In this document: positions 31,338-40,779 of the stretch, piece by piece | Layout of the letters: the number at the start of each line of letters is the position of its first letter | How positions within the stretch are numbered: position 1 is the first letter of the stretch | NCBI GenBank assembly: GCA_025927575.1 | Contig: JAICLJ010000014.1 | Span: 1 to 47,429, forward strand | Direction of reading: 5' to 3' | From: Bryobacteraceae bacterium | Lineage (GTDB): Bacteria > Acidobacteriota > Terriglobia > Bryobacterales > Bryobacteraceae | DNA length: 47,429 bases | Notes under the pieces: model-generated | The model's database searches: none | What the model was told of the DNA's origin: nothing | Seen by the model: only the letters and a program-made list of their open reading frames with translations | Position numbers and translations under genes: made by a program

Positions 31338-31721
31338 ATGATGTGGCCGCTTGTTGTCTATTTCGTGCTTGTGTTGCTGCTCGTCGCGGTGATGCTTCTT
31401 GTCTCCCATGTGCTCGGCCAGCGGCATCTCAGTCCGGCAACCGCCTCACCTTATGAAGCAGGCATCGTTTCGGAGGGTTCGGCGCGCTTGCGCTTCTCCG
31501 CAAACTTTTATTTAATTGCGATGTTCTTCGTCGTCTTTGACGTCGAAGCGGTGATTCTGTTCAGTTGGGCCATCGCCGCCCGGGAGGGTGGATGGGCCGG
31601 TTTTTGGGAAGCGGCCATTTTTGCGGGTATTCTTCTGGTGACGCTTTTTTATTTGGCGAGAGTCGGAGCGCTGAACTGGGCCTCATCTAACCCCCGGCCA
31701 GCAGCGAAGGTAAGGCGCTGA
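31338..31721 (+). CDS. nuoA: NADH-quinone oxidoreductase subunit A
   Basis: A 127-residue membrane subunit with three helices (about residues 4-27, 60-83 and 88-110). The conserved family segments are [11 protein letters not shown] and [19 protein letters not shown] followed by [10 protein letters not shown], whose acidic residues lie in the quinone-site region. The ATG at 31338 is preceded by GGAAG at a good distance. The longer frame to a TTG at 31269 adds 23 non-conserved residues. It is the first gene of the operon, and its stop overlaps the nuoB start by one base. Confidence 0.93.
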   Translation: MMWPLVVYFVLVLLLVAVMLLVSHVLGQRHLSPATASPYEAGIVSEGSARLRFSANFYLIAMFFVVFDVEAVILFSWAIAAREGGWAGFWEAAIFAGILLVTLFYLARVGALNWASSNPRPAAKVRR

Positions 31722-32356
31722 TGGAGTGGTCCCTTACAGGCGTCGAGAGTCGCGCGGGACATTCAGAGCCGGCGACGTTCGATGAAGAAGTGAAGCGGAG
31801 CGTCGTTCTTTCGAGAGTGCAGGATCTGGTTGCCTGGGGCCGCAAAAATTCGATTTGGCCTTTTAATTTCGGTCTATCTTGCTGCTACGTCGAAATGGCG
31901 ACAAGTCTCACAAGCAAATACGATGTGGCCCGCTTCGGCGCCGAAGTGATTCGTGGGACACCGAGAGAAGCGGATCTGATCGTGATCGCCGGCACTGTTT
32001 TCATCAAAATGGCTCCTATCATCCAGCGGCTTTACGAACAGATGATGGAGCCGCGTTGGGTAATTTCGATGGGTTCATGCGCGAATTCAGGTGGAATGTA
32101 CGACATTTACAGCGTCGTGCAAGGGGTGGATAAATTCCTGCCGGTCGATGTTTATGTTCCGGGATGTCCGCCTCGCCCGGATGCGTTTCTTGAAGGATTG
32201 ACGCTCCTGCAGAAAGCGGTCGGAACGGAACGCCGGCCGCTGAGTTGGGTTGTTGGATCGCAAGGAGTAACAAAGCTCCCTGCTCCTTCCTTACGCGATA
32301 GCAAGAGATCCAGCCGGCAGCAGACGACGGATTTGCGGACTATCGACAACGTATGA
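31721..32356 (+). CDS. nuoB: NADH-quinone oxidoreductase subunit B
   Basis: A 211-residue peripheral-arm subunit holding the terminal [4Fe-4S] cluster N2, which passes electrons to quinone. The ligand cysteines are C54 and C55 (GLSCCYVEM), C120 (MGSCANSGG) and C149 (VPGCPPRPD). The C-terminal 30 residues after WVVGSQG are polar and basic and look like a lineage-specific tail. It starts at the last base of the nuoA stop codon. Confidence 0.97.
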   Translation: MEWSLTGVESRAGHSEPATFDEEVKRSVVLSRVQDLVAWGRKNSIWPFNFGLSCCYVEMATSLTSKYDVARFGAEVIRGTPREADLIVIAGTVFIKMAPIIQRLYEQMMEPRWVISMGSCANSGGMYDIYSVVQGVDKFLPVDVYVPGCPPRPDAFLEGLTLLQKAVGTERRPLSWVVGSQGVTKLPAPSLRDSKRSSRQQTTDLRTIDNV

Positions 32357-32362
32357 GTGGGA

Positions 32363-34105
32363 ATGATTGAAAGCGCGACAACATCGCTCGAAAGCCAGTT
32401 TGACATTCGGCCGGCGGTTTCCGACTTGAACCGGGATGGTGTCGCTACATTCTGGGTGGATCGCGAAAAACTACATCTCATTCTGTCTTTTCTCAAAGAG
32501 AAGATAACCAGTCCATACAGAATGCTGTACGACCTTACCGCGGTTGACGAACGTACACGCGTACACCGCCCAGTTGAAGAGACGAGCGCCTTCACGGTTG
32601 TTTATCACCTGCTTTCATTCGAACGAAACGAATTTATCCGGATCAAGACGGCTCTTGAAGAGAGCGCGCTTTCCCTGGACACCGTCACCGATTTGTGGCC
32701 CGCGGCGAATTGGTACGAGCGCGAGGTTTGGGACATGTTCGGCATCCGGTTTACCGGGCATCCGTACCTCAGGCGCATTCTGATGCCACCAACTTGGGAA
32801 GGGCATCCGCTACGCAAGGATCACCCGGCGCGGGCGACGGAGATGGGCCAGTTTCGCCTTCCTCAAGCCAAACAGGAAGCCGAGCAGGAAGCGCTCCGGT
32901 TCCGTCCCGAGGAGTGGGGCATGCAGCGCACGAGGGCCGGCAGCGAAATTCTTTTCCTGAATGTAGGCCCGCAGCATCCCGGCACTCATGGCGTTCTCCG
33001 TGTTGTTCTTCAACTGGACGGAGAAGAGATTGTAGATGCCGTGCCCGAGATTGGGTTTCATCATCGCGGCGCGGAGAAGATGGGAGAGCGCCAGACCTGG
33101 CATACGTTCATTCCATACACCGACCGCATTGACTACTTGGCTGGGGTGATTAACAACCTGGCCTATCTCGTCGCGGTCGAAAAATTGACTGGAATTACCG
33201 TGCCTCCGCGAGGGCAGGTGATTCGGGTAATGCTATCGGAGTTGTTCCGGATCATCAGCCATCTGGTTTGGTACGGTACGTTCGCCCAAGATCTCGGACA
33301 GTTATCGCCTGTTTTTTACACTTTCAACGACCGCGAGAGAGCCCTTTCGATCATCGAGGCGATCTGCGGCGCGCGCATGCATCCCAACTGGTTTCGCATC
33401 GGCGGCGTGGCGCAAGATCTGCCGCATGGCTGGGATGCGATGTTCCGCGACTTCCTGGCCTATTTGCCGCCACGCCTCGCGGAGTACGATCGCGAGGTCA
33501 TGCGCAACCGCATTTTTCAAGGGCGCACAAAGGGAGTTGGCAGTATGACAACCGGGGAGGCAATCGAATGGGGCGTAACAGGACCCGCCCTGCGCGCTTG
33601 CGGCCTCGATTGGGACTTTCGCAAAAAGCAACCCTACTCAGGGTACGAGCAGTTTGAGTTCGACATTCCCACCGGCAAGCATGGAGATTGTTTCGATCGC
33701 GCGGCCGTGCGCGTGGAGGAGATGCGCCAAAGCCTTCGAATTATCGAACAGTGTGTGAACCATATGCCGGAAGGTCCTTATAAATCGGATAATCCGCTCG
33801 CCACGCCTCCGATAAAAGATCGGACCATGCACGATATTGAAACGCTGATTACGCATTTCCTGAGTGTCACCTGGGGGCCGGTCATTCCACCGGGCGAGGC
33901 GCTCGGAACGATTGAAGCGGCGAAGGGGAACAACGGATATTACCTGATCAGCGATGGCGGGACGAACTCATATCGAACCCGGATTCGCACTCCCTCGTTC
34001 GCGCACATGCAGATGTTGCCCTTATTGTGCCGTGGACGGATGATCCCGGATCTCTTTGCGGTATTGGGCGCGATGGATTACGTGTTAGCGGACGTCGACC
34101 GTTGA
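32363..34105 (+). CDS. nuoCD: NADH-quinone oxidoreductase subunits C and D fused
   Basis: A 580-residue fusion from the ATG at 32363; a GTG directly after the nuoB stop at 32357 is an alternative giving 582. Residues about 1-165 are the NuoC (30 kDa) part, with [13 protein letters not shown] and the PLRKDHP end. Residues about 195-580 are the NuoD (49 kDa) part, with [26 protein letters not shown] and a C-terminal [18 protein letters not shown]. NuoD lines the quinone cavity next to NuoB. The CD fusion is also found in E. coli. Confidence 0.96.
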   Translation: MIESATTSLESQFDIRPAVSDLNRDGVATFWVDREKLHLILSFLKEKITSPYRMLYDLTAVDERTRVHRPVEETSAFTVVYHLLSFERNEFIRIKTALEESALSLDTVTDLWPAANWYEREVWDMFGIRFTGHPYLRRILMPPTWEGHPLRKDHPARATEMGQFRLPQAKQEAEQEALRFRPEEWGMQRTRAGSEILFLNVGPQHPGTHGVLRVVLQLDGEEIVDAVPEIGFHHRGAEKMGERQTWHTFIPYTDRIDYLAGVINNLAYLVAVEKLTGITVPPRGQVIRVMLSELFRIISHLVWYGTFAQDLGQLSPVFYTFNDRERALSIIEAICGARMHPNWFRIGGVAQDLPHGWDAMFRDFLAYLPPRLAEYDREVMRNRIFQGRTKGVGSMTTGEAIEWGVTGPALRACGLDWDFRKKQPYSGYEQFEFDIPTGKHGDCFDRAAVRVEEMRQSLRIIEQCVNHMPEGPYKSDNPLATPPIKDRTMHDIETLITHFLSVTWGPVIPPGEALGTIEAAKGNNGYYLISDGGTNSYRTRIRTPSFAHMQMLPLLCRGRMIPDLFAVLGAMDYVLADVDR

Positions 34106-34120
34106 AAGGAGCGGTTTCGG

Positions 34121-34585
34121 ATGCTGTCGCCCGAAGAACAACAGGAAATCGAAGCTGAGTTGCCGCGTTACCCGACGAAGCAGGCTGTCTCGATTGATGC
34201 AATGAAAATCGTACAGAAGCATCGCGGGTGGGTTTCGGATGAAGCACTGCAGGATATTAGCGAGTTTCTCGGTTTGTCCTGCTCCGATTTGGATGGTGTG
34301 GCGACATTTTATAATCTGCTTTTTCGCAAGCCTGTTGGCCGGCATGTCGTATACATCTGCGATAGCGTGAGCTGCTGGATTATGGGAGGTACAGGCATCG
34401 CCGAGCGCCTCACACAGCGCTGTGGCGCCCGGCTTGGGGAAAGCACAGCGGATGGCCGGTTTACGCTGTTGCCAATTGTGTGTCTAGGCGCGTGCGATCA
34501 CGCTCCCGTCATGATGGTCGACGACGATCTGCATCTCGATCTGGAGCCGGCCAAGGCGGAAAACATTCTCGACCGGTACAAGTAG
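34121..34585 (+). CDS. nuoE: NADH-quinone oxidoreductase subunit E
   Basis: A 154-residue thioredoxin-fold subunit of the NADH-dehydrogenase module. It binds the [2Fe-2S] cluster N1a through C80 and C85 (CDSVSC) and C121 and C125 (CLGAC). The N-terminal helical part (LSPEEQQEIEAELPRYPTKQ) is typical of the 24-kDa family. A strong AAAGGAG precedes the ATG at 34121. The gene lies 15 nt after nuoCD and 2 nt before nuoF. Confidence 0.96.
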   Translation: MLSPEEQQEIEAELPRYPTKQAVSIDAMKIVQKHRGWVSDEALQDISEFLGLSCSDLDGVATFYNLLFRKPVGRHVVYICDSVSCWIMGGTGIAERLTQRCGARLGESTADGRFTLLPIVCLGACDHAPVMMVDDDLHLDLEPAKAENILDRYK

Positions 34586-34587
34586 CG

Positions 34588-35862
34588 ATGGAGACGCCTC
34601 TTACCAAGAACATCCCGCGCGACGGTCAGCCCCTCGATCGAAAAGGCTATGAGGGAGCAGGCGGGTATCAGGCGCTCCGTAAAGTGCTCCGTTCGATGAC
34701 GCCCGCGGAGGTTGTCGAAGAGGTGAAAACTTCGAACCTGAGAGGCCGCGGCGGCGCGGGCTTCCCGACGGGAATGAAATGGAGTTTCATGCCGAAAGAG
34801 GTGACGGGTCCCAGGTACCTGGTCGCCAACGCCGATGAGATGGAGCCCGGCACGTTCAAGGACCGCTTTCTGCTCGAAGGCAACCCTCATCAATTATTAG
34901 AAGGGATGATGATCGCCGCCTACGCAATGCAGGTCAACGTTGCGTATGTATTTCTGCGTGGAGAGTACAAGCGCGCGGCACAAGCGATCTCCCAGGGGAT
35001 CGCGGAAGCGTACGCGGCGCAGTATCTAGGGAAAGAAATCGCCGGGTCCAGTTACAGCCTGGATATTTACTTACATCTGAGCGCCGGCCGGTACATGTGC
35101 GGCGAAGAGACAGGGTTACTGAACGCGCTCGAAGGCAAACGCGCGAATCCGCGCGCGAAGCCGCCTTTCCCTCCGGTTTCGGGGCTGTGGGGCAAACCAA
35201 CCACCGTCAACAATGTGGAGACGCTCTGCAATGTTCCACACATCATCGCTAATGGCGCCGCATGGTTCAAGGGCTTGAGCCGCAGCAAGGACGGAGGCAC
35301 AAAGCTTTACGGCGCCAGTGGAAAAGTCCAGAGACCCGGTTTGTGGGAGTTGCCAATGGGCACCACCATCCGGGAAATTCTCGAGGAGCATGCCGGCGGC
35401 ATGCGCGAGGGGCTTCGATTTCGTGGGCTGCTGCCCGGCGGAGCCTCAACCGACTTTCTAACGGAAGAACATCTGGACGTGCCGATGGATTTTACTGAAG
35501 TTCAGAAAGCCGGCAGCCGAATGGGAACCGGAACCATGATCGTGCTCGACGATCGGACCTGCCCGGTCGGAATGGTCTGGAACCTCGAACACTTCTTCGC
35601 GCAGGAATCCTGCGGTTGGTGTACGCCCTGCTGGAGCGGCCTCGGCTGGGCAGAGCGAATTCTAAGCGCGATGGAAGCGGGGCGCGGGGAGCCGGGAGAT
35701 ATCGAGAAGCTAGCGTTCCAGACGAAGTTTCTCGCCCCGGGCAACACGTTTTGTGCGCTGGCGCCCGGCGCCGCGGAGCCTTTGCAGAGCGCATTGAAAT
35801 ACTTCCGCGATGATTTCGAACAGCACATTCGCGAGAAGCGATGTCCATGGAGATCGATGTGA
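34588..35862 (+). CDS. nuoF: NADH-quinone oxidoreductase subunit F (NADH/FMN site)
   Basis: A 424-residue subunit that oxidises NADH via FMN. The NADH/FMN loop is GRGGAGFPTG (residues 53-62). The [4Fe-4S] N3 ligands are C342, C345 and C348 (SCGWCTPC) and C389 (NTFCALAPG). The ATG at 34588 lies two bases after the nuoE stop, and the frame further upstream merely overlaps nuoE. The final 22 nt overlap the nuoG start region. Confidence 0.96.
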   Translation: METPLTKNIPRDGQPLDRKGYEGAGGYQALRKVLRSMTPAEVVEEVKTSNLRGRGGAGFPTGMKWSFMPKEVTGPRYLVANADEMEPGTFKDRFLLEGNPHQLLEGMMIAAYAMQVNVAYVFLRGEYKRAAQAISQGIAEAYAAQYLGKEIAGSSYSLDIYLHLSAGRYMCGEETGLLNALEGKRANPRAKPPFPPVSGLWGKPTTVNNVETLCNVPHIIANGAAWFKGLSRSKDGGTKLYGASGKVQRPGLWELPMGTTIREILEEHAGGMREGLRFRGLLPGGASTDFLTEEHLDVPMDFTEVQKAGSRMGTGTMIVLDDRTCPVGMVWNLEHFFAQESCGWCTPCWSGLGWAERILSAMEAGRGEPGDIEKLAFQTKFLAPGNTFCALAPGAAEPLQSALKYFRDDFEQHIREKRCPWRSM

Positions 35863-38468
35863 CAACGGTCTACATTGACGATCGGCCGTATCAGATGGAT
35901 CCGGAACAGAACCTGCTGCACCAGTGTCTATCGGCAGGTTGCAATCTCCCTTATTTCTGCTGGCATCCTGCGCTCGGCTCAGTGGGCGCCTGCCGGCAGT
36001 GCGCGGTGAAGCAGTTTAAGGACGAGCACGACACGCATGGGCAGATCGTGATAGCCTGCATGACGCCCGCTTCGGATGGTACGCGTATTTCTATTAAAGA
36101 TCCTGAGGCAGTAGCCTTCCGCGCGGGCATCATTGAAGGAATGATGCTGAGCCATCCCCACGATTGCCCGGTGTGCGACGAAGGCGGCCATTGCCACCTG
36201 CAGGACATGACCGTCATGACGGGGCACAATTATCGCCGTTATCGTTTTGAAAAGCGCACCTTTCACAATCAGTATCTCGGCCCGTTTCTGAATCACGAGA
36301 TGAACCGGTGCATTCAATGCTATCGGTGCGTTCGCTTCTATCGGGAATATGCGGGTGGCTCGGACCTGAATGCGTTCGCCTTGCGTAATCTCGTCTATTT
36401 TGGCCGGGACAAAGATGGCGTGCTCGAGAACGAATTCGCCGGAAACCTGGTCGAAGTCTGTCCCACCGGTGTTTTCACCGATGCCACGTTGAAGCAGCAC
36501 TACACCCGAAAATGGGATCTCGAATTCGCCCCATCGATCTGTACCCAGTGTAGTCTTGGGTGCAACATCAGCGTAGGTAAGCGGTACGAGACATTACGCC
36601 GCGTTGTGAATCGCTATAACGGCGAGGTCAACGGATACTTCCTCTGCGATCGCGGGCGGTTCGGTTACGAATTTGTCAACAACGAGAGGCGAATCCGGCA
36701 ACCCAAGCTTCATACCGAAATGATTGCGCCCGATGCCGCGAAGAACCACTTGCGCGACCTGGCCTCCATTCACGCTGACGTAATTGGAATCGGCTCTCCG
36801 AGAGCATCGCTTGAAAGTAACTTTGCTTTGCGCGAGCTTGTCGGCCCGGATCGCTTTTATGCAGGTGTTCTTTCTAGCGAATTAGAAGTGCTGCGCCTCA
36901 TGCTGAATATCCTCCGATCCGGCCCAGCGCGCACTCCCTCGCTCGGCGAAGTGGAGTCTTGCGATGCGGTGCTTATTCTGGGTGAAGACATCACCAATGT
37001 CGCTCCACGAATGGCATTAAGCCTTCGCCAGTCGGTTCGCCAGCAACCGATCGAGGAGATCGCCAAGCGCCTGCACGTGCCCTTCTGGCAGGATCATGGA
37101 GTGCGCGAAGTGTTACAGGATGCGAAAGGACCTTTCTTCATCGTCACTTCCTCCCCGACGCGCCTCGACGATGTCGCCACGGCGTGCTCCAGGGGAGCGC
37201 CGGACGACGTTGCTCGCCTTGGCTATGCCATCGCTCACGCCCTGAATCCGGATTCTGCGGAGCCTGATCACCTGGCTGACAATCAACGTGCATTCGTCGA
37301 GAGTGTTGCCAACGCACTCAAAGCGGCGAAACGTCCTTTGGTGATCTCCGGTCCCAGTTATCGCAACGCGGACGTGATTCGAGCCGCGGCAAATATATCG
37401 CGGGCGTTGCCCGGCAGCGCGTTGTCCTTTGTGACACCGGAATGCAACAGCTTCGGCTTGGCTCTCTTGACAGCAGCATCGCTTGAAGATGCCATCAATC
37501 GGCAACCCGGTGCGGCTATTGTGCTCGAGAACGACCTGTATCGCCGCTTGCCTGCGCCGGCCGTCGACGCGTTCTTCAACCAGTGCGCGCATGTCGTTGT
37601 ATTGGATTACTTGGAAAATCGAACCACCACGCGGGCGGAGCTGGTTCTTTCCACCGCGACGTTTGCTGAAGCGGATGGAACGCTTGTGAACAATGAGTGC
37701 CGCGCACAGCGGTTCTTTCCGGCGTTTCCGCAGTCAGAAATGGTTCGACAAAGCTGGCAGTGGCTGGGTGAATGGGAAACTCTCGACCAAGTCATCGCCG
37801 ATCTGTGCAGGAAGGTTCCCGATCTGGCCGTCGTGGCGCAAGCCGCACCTTCGGCTGCGTTTCGTATGGCCGGGGCGAAAATTCCGCGCGAATCGCACCG
37901 TTGGAGCGGACGTACGGCAGTGCTCGCCAACATTGACGTGAATGAACCGAAGCCTCCCGAGGATGTTAACTCTCCTCTGTCGTTCTCGATGGAAGGCAAT
38001 CCGGACCAGCCGCCCTCTGCTCTGATTCCTTTCTTTTGGTCCCCCGGCTGGAACTCTATACAGTCGACCAATAAGTTTCAAGAGGAGATCGCCGGTCCGC
38101 TGCGGGGTGGTGATCCCGGCGTAAGGCTCATTGATGCAGGAGCGGGGAAGGGATCCTTCTACACCTCCGTTCCGCCTGCCTTCCAGGCCCGCGAAGGCGA
38201 GTGGCTCATTGTCCCGTTGTTTCACATCTTTGGGAGTGAGGAACTAAGCCGTTCGGCGCCGGCCGTGGCGAAACTGTTTCCAGACCCTTATGTAGCGCTG
38301 AATTTGGAGGATGCCTCGAAGTTCGGTTCGGAGGTTTCGGTGATGGGACGGAATCTGCCGGTCAGAATCACGGCGGGCCTGCCTCAGGGCGTCGCGGGCC
38401 TGCCAACAGGGCTTCCATCTCTTGAAGGATTAGCGTTGCCGCAGTGGAGTGAAATTTCGAAGCCATGA
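35841..38468 (+). CDS. nuoG: NADH-quinone oxidoreductase subunit G
   Basis: An 875-residue subunit carrying several iron-sulfur clusters. N1b is bound by C40, C51, C54 and C73; N5 by the His-containing [14 protein letters not shown] motif; N4 by CIQCYRC and the later VCPTG cysteine. A further CxxCxxxC-x27-C set (C234, C237, C241, C269) matches the optional N7 cluster. The rest is a molybdopterin-oxidoreductase-like fold without recognisable cofactor residues, ending in a glycine/leucine-rich C terminus. It starts inside the nuoF end (22-nt overlap); the ATG at 35847 is an alternative start. It ends in an ATGA overlap with nuoH. Confidence 0.95.
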   Translation: MSMEIDVTTVYIDDRPYQMDPEQNLLHQCLSAGCNLPYFCWHPALGSVGACRQCAVKQFKDEHDTHGQIVIACMTPASDGTRISIKDPEAVAFRAGIIEGMMLSHPHDCPVCDEGGHCHLQDMTVMTGHNYRRYRFEKRTFHNQYLGPFLNHEMNRCIQCYRCVRFYREYAGGSDLNAFALRNLVYFGRDKDGVLENEFAGNLVEVCPTGVFTDATLKQHYTRKWDLEFAPSICTQCSLGCNISVGKRYETLRRVVNRYNGEVNGYFLCDRGRFGYEFVNNERRIRQPKLHTEMIAPDAAKNHLRDLASIHADVIGIGSPRASLESNFALRELVGPDRFYAGVLSSELEVLRLMLNILRSGPARTPSLGEVESCDAVLILGEDITNVAPRMALSLRQSVRQQPIEEIAKRLHVPFWQDHGVREVLQDAKGPFFIVTSSPTRLDDVATACSRGAPDDVARLGYAIAHALNPDSAEPDHLADNQRAFVESVANALKAAKRPLVISGPSYRNADVIRAAANISRALPGSALSFVTPECNSFGLALLTAASLEDAINRQPGAAIVLENDLYRRLPAPAVDAFFNQCAHVVVLDYLENRTTTRAELVLSTATFAEADGTLVNNECRAQRFFPAFPQSEMVRQSWQWLGEWETLDQVIADLCRKVPDLAVVAQAAPSAAFRMAGAKIPRESHRWSGRTAVLANIDVNEPKPPEDVNSPLSFSMEGNPDQPPSALIPFFWSPGWNSIQSTNKFQEEIAGPLRGGDPGVRLIDAGAGKGSFYTSVPPAFQAREGEWLIVPLFHIFGSEELSRSAPAVAKLFPDPYVALNLEDASKFGSEVSVMGRNLPVRITAGLPQGVAGLPTGLPSLEGLALPQWSEISKP

Positions 38469-39418
38469 TGGTGAGCCCCTATCCGATAGCGACGATCTTT
38501 GGCGTCCTCATTGTGGCGCTTACTATCGCTGCCGGGCTGATCTGGCTTGAGCGTCGGCTGCTCGCGCTCTGGCAGGATCGCTATGGTCCGAACCGGGTTG
38601 GCCCATTCGGCCTGATGCAAGTCATGGCCGACATGATCAAGATCTTCTTTAAGGAAGATTGGATTCCGCCGTTTGCCGACAAGACCGTTTTCGTCTTGGC
38701 GCCGGTGATCATCATGGTGACGGTGTTAATGTCTTTTGCCGTGCTTCCCATTGCGCCAGGCATCGTCGTGACGGACCTGAATGTCGGTCTGCTGTTTATT
38801 CTGGCCATGTCGTCGTTGGGCGTTTATAGCGTTGTACTGGCAGGATGGTCGTCGGATAATAAGTACTCTCTGCTGGGCGCATTACGAGCCGCAGCCCAGA
38901 TGCTGAGCTACGAAGTTTTCATGGGACTGTCGCTCATGGGCGTCGTCTTGCTGGCAGGATCTTTCAATCTCGTGCAAATCATCGACGCCCAGCGCGGCCT
39001 CTGGTTTGTCATCCCACAGTTTCTTGGCTTCGTGCTTTTTCTCATAGCGGGAGTTGCCGAGACGCGGCGGCTGCCATTCGATCTGCCGGAAGCCGAGAGC
39101 GAACTGGTTGCCGGTTACCACTCCGAATACTCAGGCATGAAGTTCGGGATGTTCTTCGTTGGCGAATACCTCGGCGTCACGCTCATCTCCGCTCTAATCT
39201 CGATTTTTTTCTTTGGTGGCTGGCTTGGACCAATCCTGCCGCCGATTGTGTGGTTTCTGCTCAAGACGTTTTTCTTCGTTTGCTTTTTTATTTTGTTGCG
39301 CGCTTCCTTGCCGCGCCCGCGATTCGATCAGTTGATGGCGTGGGGCTGGAAAGTGATGCTGCCGCTGGCGATCGTGAATCTGCTCGTGACCGGCGCCATT
39401 GTGCTTGCAACCGCGTAA
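38465..39418 (+). CDS. nuoH: NADH-quinone oxidoreductase subunit H
   Basis: A 317-residue membrane subunit of about eight helices linking the quinone site to the proton channels. Conserved segments are [22 protein letters not shown] (positions about 28-49), [13 protein letters not shown] and the loop [20 protein letters not shown] with its row of acidic residues. The ATG at 38465 overlaps the nuoG stop by 4 nt, and a second ATG follows directly at 38468. Confidence 0.97.
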   Translation: MMVSPYPIATIFGVLIVALTIAAGLIWLERRLLALWQDRYGPNRVGPFGLMQVMADMIKIFFKEDWIPPFADKTVFVLAPVIIMVTVLMSFAVLPIAPGIVVTDLNVGLLFILAMSSLGVYSVVLAGWSSDNKYSLLGALRAAAQMLSYEVFMGLSLMGVVLLAGSFNLVQIIDAQRGLWFVIPQFLGFVLFLIAGVAETRRLPFDLPEAESELVAGYHSEYSGMKFGMFFVGEYLGVTLISALISIFFFGGWLGPILPPIVWFLLKTFFFVCFFILLRASLPRPRFDQLMAWGWKVMLPLAIVNLLVTGAIVLATA

Positions 39419-39436
39419 AGGAGGTTCATTGTAGCG

Positions 39437-39952
39437 ATGTTCAGCATTCTCCAAACCATCTGGAACGTGTTTCTCCACATGTTTCATCGCCGGGTCACGG
39501 TTCAGTATCCCGAAGAGAAGCCGTATCTGGCGCCAAGATACCGCGGCCGGATCATTCTCTCGCGCGACCCGGATGGTGGCGAACGTTGCGTCGCGTGTTA
39601 TCTGTGCGCGGCGGTTTGCCCGGTGGATTGCATCGCGCTCCAGGCAACCGAAGATTCATCAGGCCGGCGTTACCCAGACTTCTTCCGGATTAATTTCTCA
39701 CGTTGTATCTTCTGCGGATTTTGTGAGGACGCTTGCCCAACCTATGCGATCCAGTTGACTCCCGATTTTGAAATGGGCGAGTATCATCGTCCGAATCTAG
39801 TGTACGAGAAGGAAGACTTGCTCATCAATGGGCCGGGGAAGTATCCCGGCTATAACTTTTGGCGTGTTTGCGGGGTGCAGATTGACGGCAAGGGTAAAGG
39901 CGAATCGGACCGCGAAGCCGCGCCGGCTGATGTGCATACCTTACTGCCCTAG
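39437..39952 (+). CDS. nuoI: NADH-quinone oxidoreductase subunit I
   Basis: A 171-residue ferredoxin-type subunit holding clusters N6a and N6b. The two motifs are C51, C54, C57, C61 ([12 protein letters not shown]) and C90, C93, C96, C100 ([12 protein letters not shown]). The N-terminal amphipathic helix [19 protein letters not shown] rests on the membrane. AAGGAGG lies 12 nt before the ATG, a longer spacer than usual. The last 25 residues are polar. Confidence 0.97.
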   Translation: MFSILQTIWNVFLHMFHRRVTVQYPEEKPYLAPRYRGRIILSRDPDGGERCVACYLCAAVCPVDCIALQATEDSSGRRYPDFFRINFSRCIFCGFCEDACPTYAIQLTPDFEMGEYHRPNLVYEKEDLLINGPGKYPGYNFWRVCGVQIDGKGKGESDREAAPADVHTLLP

Positions 39953-39961
39953 GAAATTGAC

Positions 39962-40555
39962 ATGGTGCTGACTTTCTATGTTGCGGCGGCCATCGCGGTG
40001 ATTTGCACGGGTTTGATGATCACCCGGCTTAACGCCGTCCATGCGTTGCTGTATCTGGTTGTGTCACTGCTGGCCCTGGCGACTGTATTCTATACGCTTG
40101 GCGCGCCGTATGTGGCGGTTCTGGAAGTGATCGTCTATGCGGGGGCCATCATGGTGCTGTTTGTTTTCGTCATGATGATGCTGAACATTGGCGAGCGCGC
40201 CGCGCAGATGGAGCGAGCCTGGCTCGATCCGAAGGCCTGGATTGGCCCTGGAATCCTGGCTGCGATTCTGCTAGCGGAATTGGTGTATGTCTTAATGGCG
40301 CCGGCGGGGCCGTCGGGCTTCGGAGGCGAGGTCGGGCCGAAAGATGTGGGCATGGTGCTGTTCGGACCTTACCTGCTAGGAGTGGAATTGGTGTCCATGC
40401 TCCTCCTGGCAGGAATCGTGGGCGCGTATCACTTGGGGTGGAATGCTCCGGGAGAAGTGGAGAGCTTGTATGCCATGGAATCTAGCCAGCAACGCGCTGT
40501 TATTAGCGGGGATCTTGTTCGTGCTGGGTCTGATAGGCCTGCTGACACGCCGTAA
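39962..40555 (+). CDS. nuoJ: NADH-quinone oxidoreductase subunit J
   Basis: A 197-residue membrane subunit with five predicted helices. VLEVIVYAGAIMVLFVFVMMMLN (about residues 54-76) is the conserved third helix, known for its pi-bulge in other complex I structures. The last helix ends near LLLAGIVGAYHLG. The final 29 residues are polar and encoded in DNA that overlaps the start of nuoK by 86 nt, an unusually long overlap. Confidence 0.95.
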   Translation: MVLTFYVAAAIAVICTGLMITRLNAVHALLYLVVSLLALATVFYTLGAPYVAVLEVIVYAGAIMVLFVFVMMMLNIGERAAQMERAWLDPKAWIGPGILAAILLAELVYVLMAPAGPSGFGGEVGPKDVGMVLFGPYLLGVELVSMLLLAGIVGAYHLGWNAPGEVESLYAMESSQQRAVISGDLVRAGSDRPADTP

Positions 40556-40778
40556 CGTGATGTTCACGTTGATGTCGCTTGAAGTCATGCTGAATGCGGC
40601 CGGCCTTGCCTTTATTGCAGCCGGCGCGCGGTGGGGACAGGCGGATGGTCAAGTGATGTTTCTGTTTATCCTCGCGATGGCTGCGGCTGAAGTGGCGGTC
40701 GGGCTTGCGCTCGTGCTTCGCCTGCATCGTATCTATAAGTCGGTAAATATCGATGCCGCAAGTACTTTGAAGGGTTGA
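40470..40778 (+). CDS. nuoK: NADH-quinone oxidoreductase subunit K
   Basis: A 102-residue membrane subunit with three helices, the usual length for the family. The ATG at 40470 is preceded by GGAGAG and begins MPWNLASNALLLAGILFVLGLIGLL in register with E. coli NuoK. Conserved glutamates on helices 2 and 3 are in MSLEVMLNAAGL and MAAAEVAVGLAL and take part in proton transfer. The gene starts inside nuoJ, and its stop is one base before the nuoL ATG. Confidence 0.95.
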   Translation: MPWNLASNALLLAGILFVLGLIGLLTRRNVMFTLMSLEVMLNAAGLAFIAAGARWGQADGQVMFLFILAMAAAEVAVGLALVLRLHRIYKSVNIDAASTLKG

Positions 40779-40779
40779 C

